NCBI GenBank assembly: GCA_029938595.1
Contig: JAOZUP010000154.1
Span: 990 to 8,835, forward strand
Length of the DNA stretch: 7,846 nt
From: Thermoanaerobaculales bacterium
GTDB taxonomy: Bacteria; Acidobacteriota; Thermoanaerobaculia; Thermoanaerobaculales; Sulfomarinibacteraceae
Reading direction: 5' to 3'
Of the stretch, positions 7,063-7,846 are shown one piece after another. Within the stretch, counting starts at the first letter, position 1; each line of letters opens with the position of its first letter. Made by a program: the position numbers and the translations under genes. The notes beneath the pieces are model-generated. The model made no database searches and was not told the DNA's origin. It was given only the letters and a program-made list of their open reading frames with translations.

Positions 7063-7231
7063 CGACGCGACATAGCGATCGTGGGTATTGGAGCGTGCTG
7101 CCCGCGTTTGCGCACGTTGACCGGAGGCGCCTGGCATCCTCTCGGGAAGCGCGCCCAAGCGCGGGCAACCCACCCCAATACCCCCGGTCGCCTCCCCGCG
7201 CCTATCATTCCTAATTCCTAATTCCTAACTC
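7035..7231. repeat. Long single-axis imperfect palindrome (about 197 bp) with heptamer-tandem arms
   Basis: Pairing base i with base 7266-i gives a continuous foldback without insertions or deletions from 7035/7231 to about 7127/7139. By hand count 68 of 93 positions are Watson-Crick and 5 are G-T. Strong blocks are the heptamer arms (7038-7059 with 7207-7228, one mismatch), GCGA (7075-7078 with 7188-7191), GGGTATTGG/CCAATACCC (7083-7091 with 7175-7183) and TGCCCGCG/CGCGGGCA (7099-7106 with 7160-7167). The loop is about 7128-7138. It fills most of the ridA-gatE gap. No protein is encoded and no target-site duplication is obvious. It may be a miniature foldback element or a structured RNA. Confidence 0.85.
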
Positions 7232-7238
7232 CTAATTC
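7207..7238. repeat. Heptamer array, right arm: (ATTCCTA)3, ACTCCTA, ATTC
   Basis: Three perfect and one near-perfect 7-base unit plus a partial unit. The array runs into the ridA stop codon (TGA, 7239-7237 on the minus strand), so the repeat abuts the coding end directly. Confidence 0.85.
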
Positions 7239-7626
7239 AGCCCGTCAGGGCGACCGCTTCCATCTCGATCTGAACTCCAAGCGGCAGGGCGACGACCTGC
7301 ACCGCCGAGCGCGCCGGCGGGTTGGACGGGAAGAATTCGGCGTACACCCCGTTCATGGCTTGGAAATCACCCAGGTCCGTCATAAAGACCGTCATCTTCA
7401 CCACCCGGTCGAGACTGCTGCCGGCGGCGCGCAGCACGGCGTCGACGTTGGTGAGAACCTGGCGAGTTTGGTCCTCGATGGTAGTGGCCTCGACCTTGCT
7501 CGAGGCTGGATTGATGGGAACCTGACCGGCGGTGAAAACGAAACCGTCGGCGGCGATGCCCTGCGAGTAGGGCCCGACCGCGCCCGGTGCCTCTTTGGTG
7601 GCGATGATTGTGCGCTCGATGGTCAT
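7237..7626 (-). CDS. ridA: RidA family reactive intermediate (enamine/imine) deaminase
   Basis: RidA hydrolyses reactive enamine/imine intermediates, such as 2-aminoacrylate released by PLP enzymes, to keto acids and ammonia, protecting PLP-dependent enzymes. The 129-residue product has the normal family length and motifs: APGAVGPYSQG at 13-23 (Tyr20), FTAGQVPINP at 31-40, and NPPARSAVQV with the substrate-binding Arg106 (equivalent to the catalytic Arg of YjgF/RidA). It ends with QIEMEAVAL (Glu121 and Glu123). ATG at 7626 is chosen because a perfect AAGGAGG lies 6 bases upstream; the frame continues to 7839 but that extension is antisense to yidD. Proteins of this family act as homotrimers in the cytoplasm. 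It lies upstream of gatE on the same strand, separated by the palindrome, so co-transcription is possible but not shown. Confidence 0.95.
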   Translation of the reverse strand: MTIERTIIATKEAPGAVGPYSQGIAADGFVFTAGQVPINPASSKVEATTIEDQTRQVLTNVDAVLRAAGSSLDRVVKMTVFMTDLGDFQAMNGVYAEFFPSNPPARSAVQVVALPLGVQIEMEAVALTG

Positions 7627-7632
7627 AGGTGT

Positions 7633-7639
7633 CCTCCTT
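7633..7639 (-). promoter_or_regulatory. Strong ribosome-binding site of ridA
   Basis: AAGGAGG on the minus strand, 6 bases before the ATG. It fixes the ridA start and shows that canonical Shine-Dalgarno initiation is used in this genome. Confidence 0.9.
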
Positions 7640-7644
7640 CGGGG

Positions 7645-7652
7645 TAGAATAC
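7645..7652. promoter_or_regulatory. Possible overlapping divergent -10 elements for yidD and ridA
   Basis: TAGAAT (7645-7650, plus) and TATTCT (7652-7647, minus) overlap in the 33-base spacer. The plus element would start yidD RNA about 3 bases before its GTG, and the minus element would start ridA RNA just before its AAGGAGG. No clear -35 elements are visible, so this is tentative. Confidence 0.3.
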
Positions 7653-7659
7653 TCCGGCC

Positions 7660-7846
7660 GTGCGAAGCTTTTGGCACTTTGTTGCCCTCCCAGCCCGTCT
7701 CTACAAGCGGTTTGTCTCGCCGTTCATGCCGCCGGCATGCCGATTCGAGCCGACATGCTCGGTGTACGCGGCCGAAGCCATAGAGACCCACGGCCTCCGC
7801 GGCGTGTGGATGGCGATCAAAAGAATCGGCAAATGCCACCCCTTCC
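7660..7846 (+). CDS. yidD: YidD, membrane protein insertion efficiency factor (3' partial)
   Basis: YidD is a small amphipathic inner-membrane-associated protein that assists YidC/Sec-dependent insertion of membrane proteins. Sixty-two residues are visible before the window ends. They carry the family signature: LYKRFVSPFMPPACRFEPTC (14-33), SVYAAEAIETHG (34-45) and KRIGKCHPF (54-62), with conserved Cys27, Cys33 and Cys59. The usual GG-x-DPVP tail would lie beyond the edge. GTG at 7660 is the only plausible start, since an in-frame TAG lies at 7645-7647 and the next ATG is inside the conserved core. No Shine-Dalgarno sequence is visible, and a -10-like TAGAAT lies 9 bases upstream, so the mRNA could be nearly leaderless. 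In many bacteria yidD lies with rpmH-rnpA-yidC; here it is divergent from ridA. The gene marks the contig as bacterial. Confidence 0.93.
   Translation, partial: MRSFWHFVALPARLYKRFVSPFMPPACRFEPTCSVYAAEAIETHGLRGVWMAIKRIGKCHPF

Noticed and set aside
6116..7075. A 319-codon plus-strand open frame opposite gatE and running into the palindrome
   Set aside because: It mirrors the gatE codons, is rich in Asp/Val/Leu and lacks a domain signature; gatE motifs are clear on the other strand.
7035..7231. Palindrome as an intrinsic terminator or an integron attC site
   Set aside because: No T-run follows the stem on the minus strand, it is far too long for a terminator, and I see no GTTRRRY / RYYYAAC attC core pair at its ends.
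7035..7238. CRISPR array
   Set aside because: Units are 7 bases in direct tandem without spacers; no array of longer repeats is present.
7627..7839. N-terminal extension of RidA by 71 residues
   Set aside because: The family starts near MTIERTI, a perfect AAGGAGG precedes ATG 7626, and the extension is antisense to yidD.

Overview
The window looks like GC-rich bacterial chromosome, probably from a free-living, Acidobacteriota-like lineage. That lineage is an inference from gene style: a WD40/HEAT membrane protein, a TTG-started lipoprotein and short A/T-rich heptamer repeats between GC-rich genes. Bacterial identity is supported by yidD, a YidC/Sec accessory gene, by clear Shine-Dalgarno sequences and by a lipoprotein signal peptide. 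Against this background the central operon is surprising. It encodes the two subunits of GatDE, the Glu-tRNA(Gln) amidotransferase normally regarded as the archaeal enzyme.

Layout, left to right. (1) 2-1831 (+): 3' part of a WD40-repeat protein with a transmembrane segment and a HEAT-like C-terminus; its start lies outside the window. (2) 1905-3428 (+): a family 5 (peptide/nickel type) ABC-transporter substrate-binding lipoprotein with no permease or ATPase nearby. (3) 3429-3615: a non-coding gap between convergent genes, with hairpins. (4) 6973-5006 (-) gatE and 5013-3616 (-) gatD: a two-gene operon with an 8-base overlap. (5) 6974-7236: a gap dominated by a roughly 197-bp single-axis imperfect palindrome whose outer arms are tandem heptamers. 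(6) 7626-7237 (-): ridA. (7) 7660-7846 (+): the 5' part of yidD, divergent from ridA across a 33-base spacer and running off the window.

How the genes work together: GatD releases ammonia from Gln or Asn, and GatE activates Glu-tRNA(Gln) and amidates it to Gln-tRNA(Gln), so gatE-gatD form one functional unit. RidA (enamine/imine deaminase) and YidD (membrane-protein insertion) are housekeeping neighbours with no obvious link to it. The most noteworthy observations are the archaeal-type GatDE in a bacterial setting and the long heptamer-armed palindrome just upstream of it, which folds better as RNA from the ridA/gatED strand than from the other strand.
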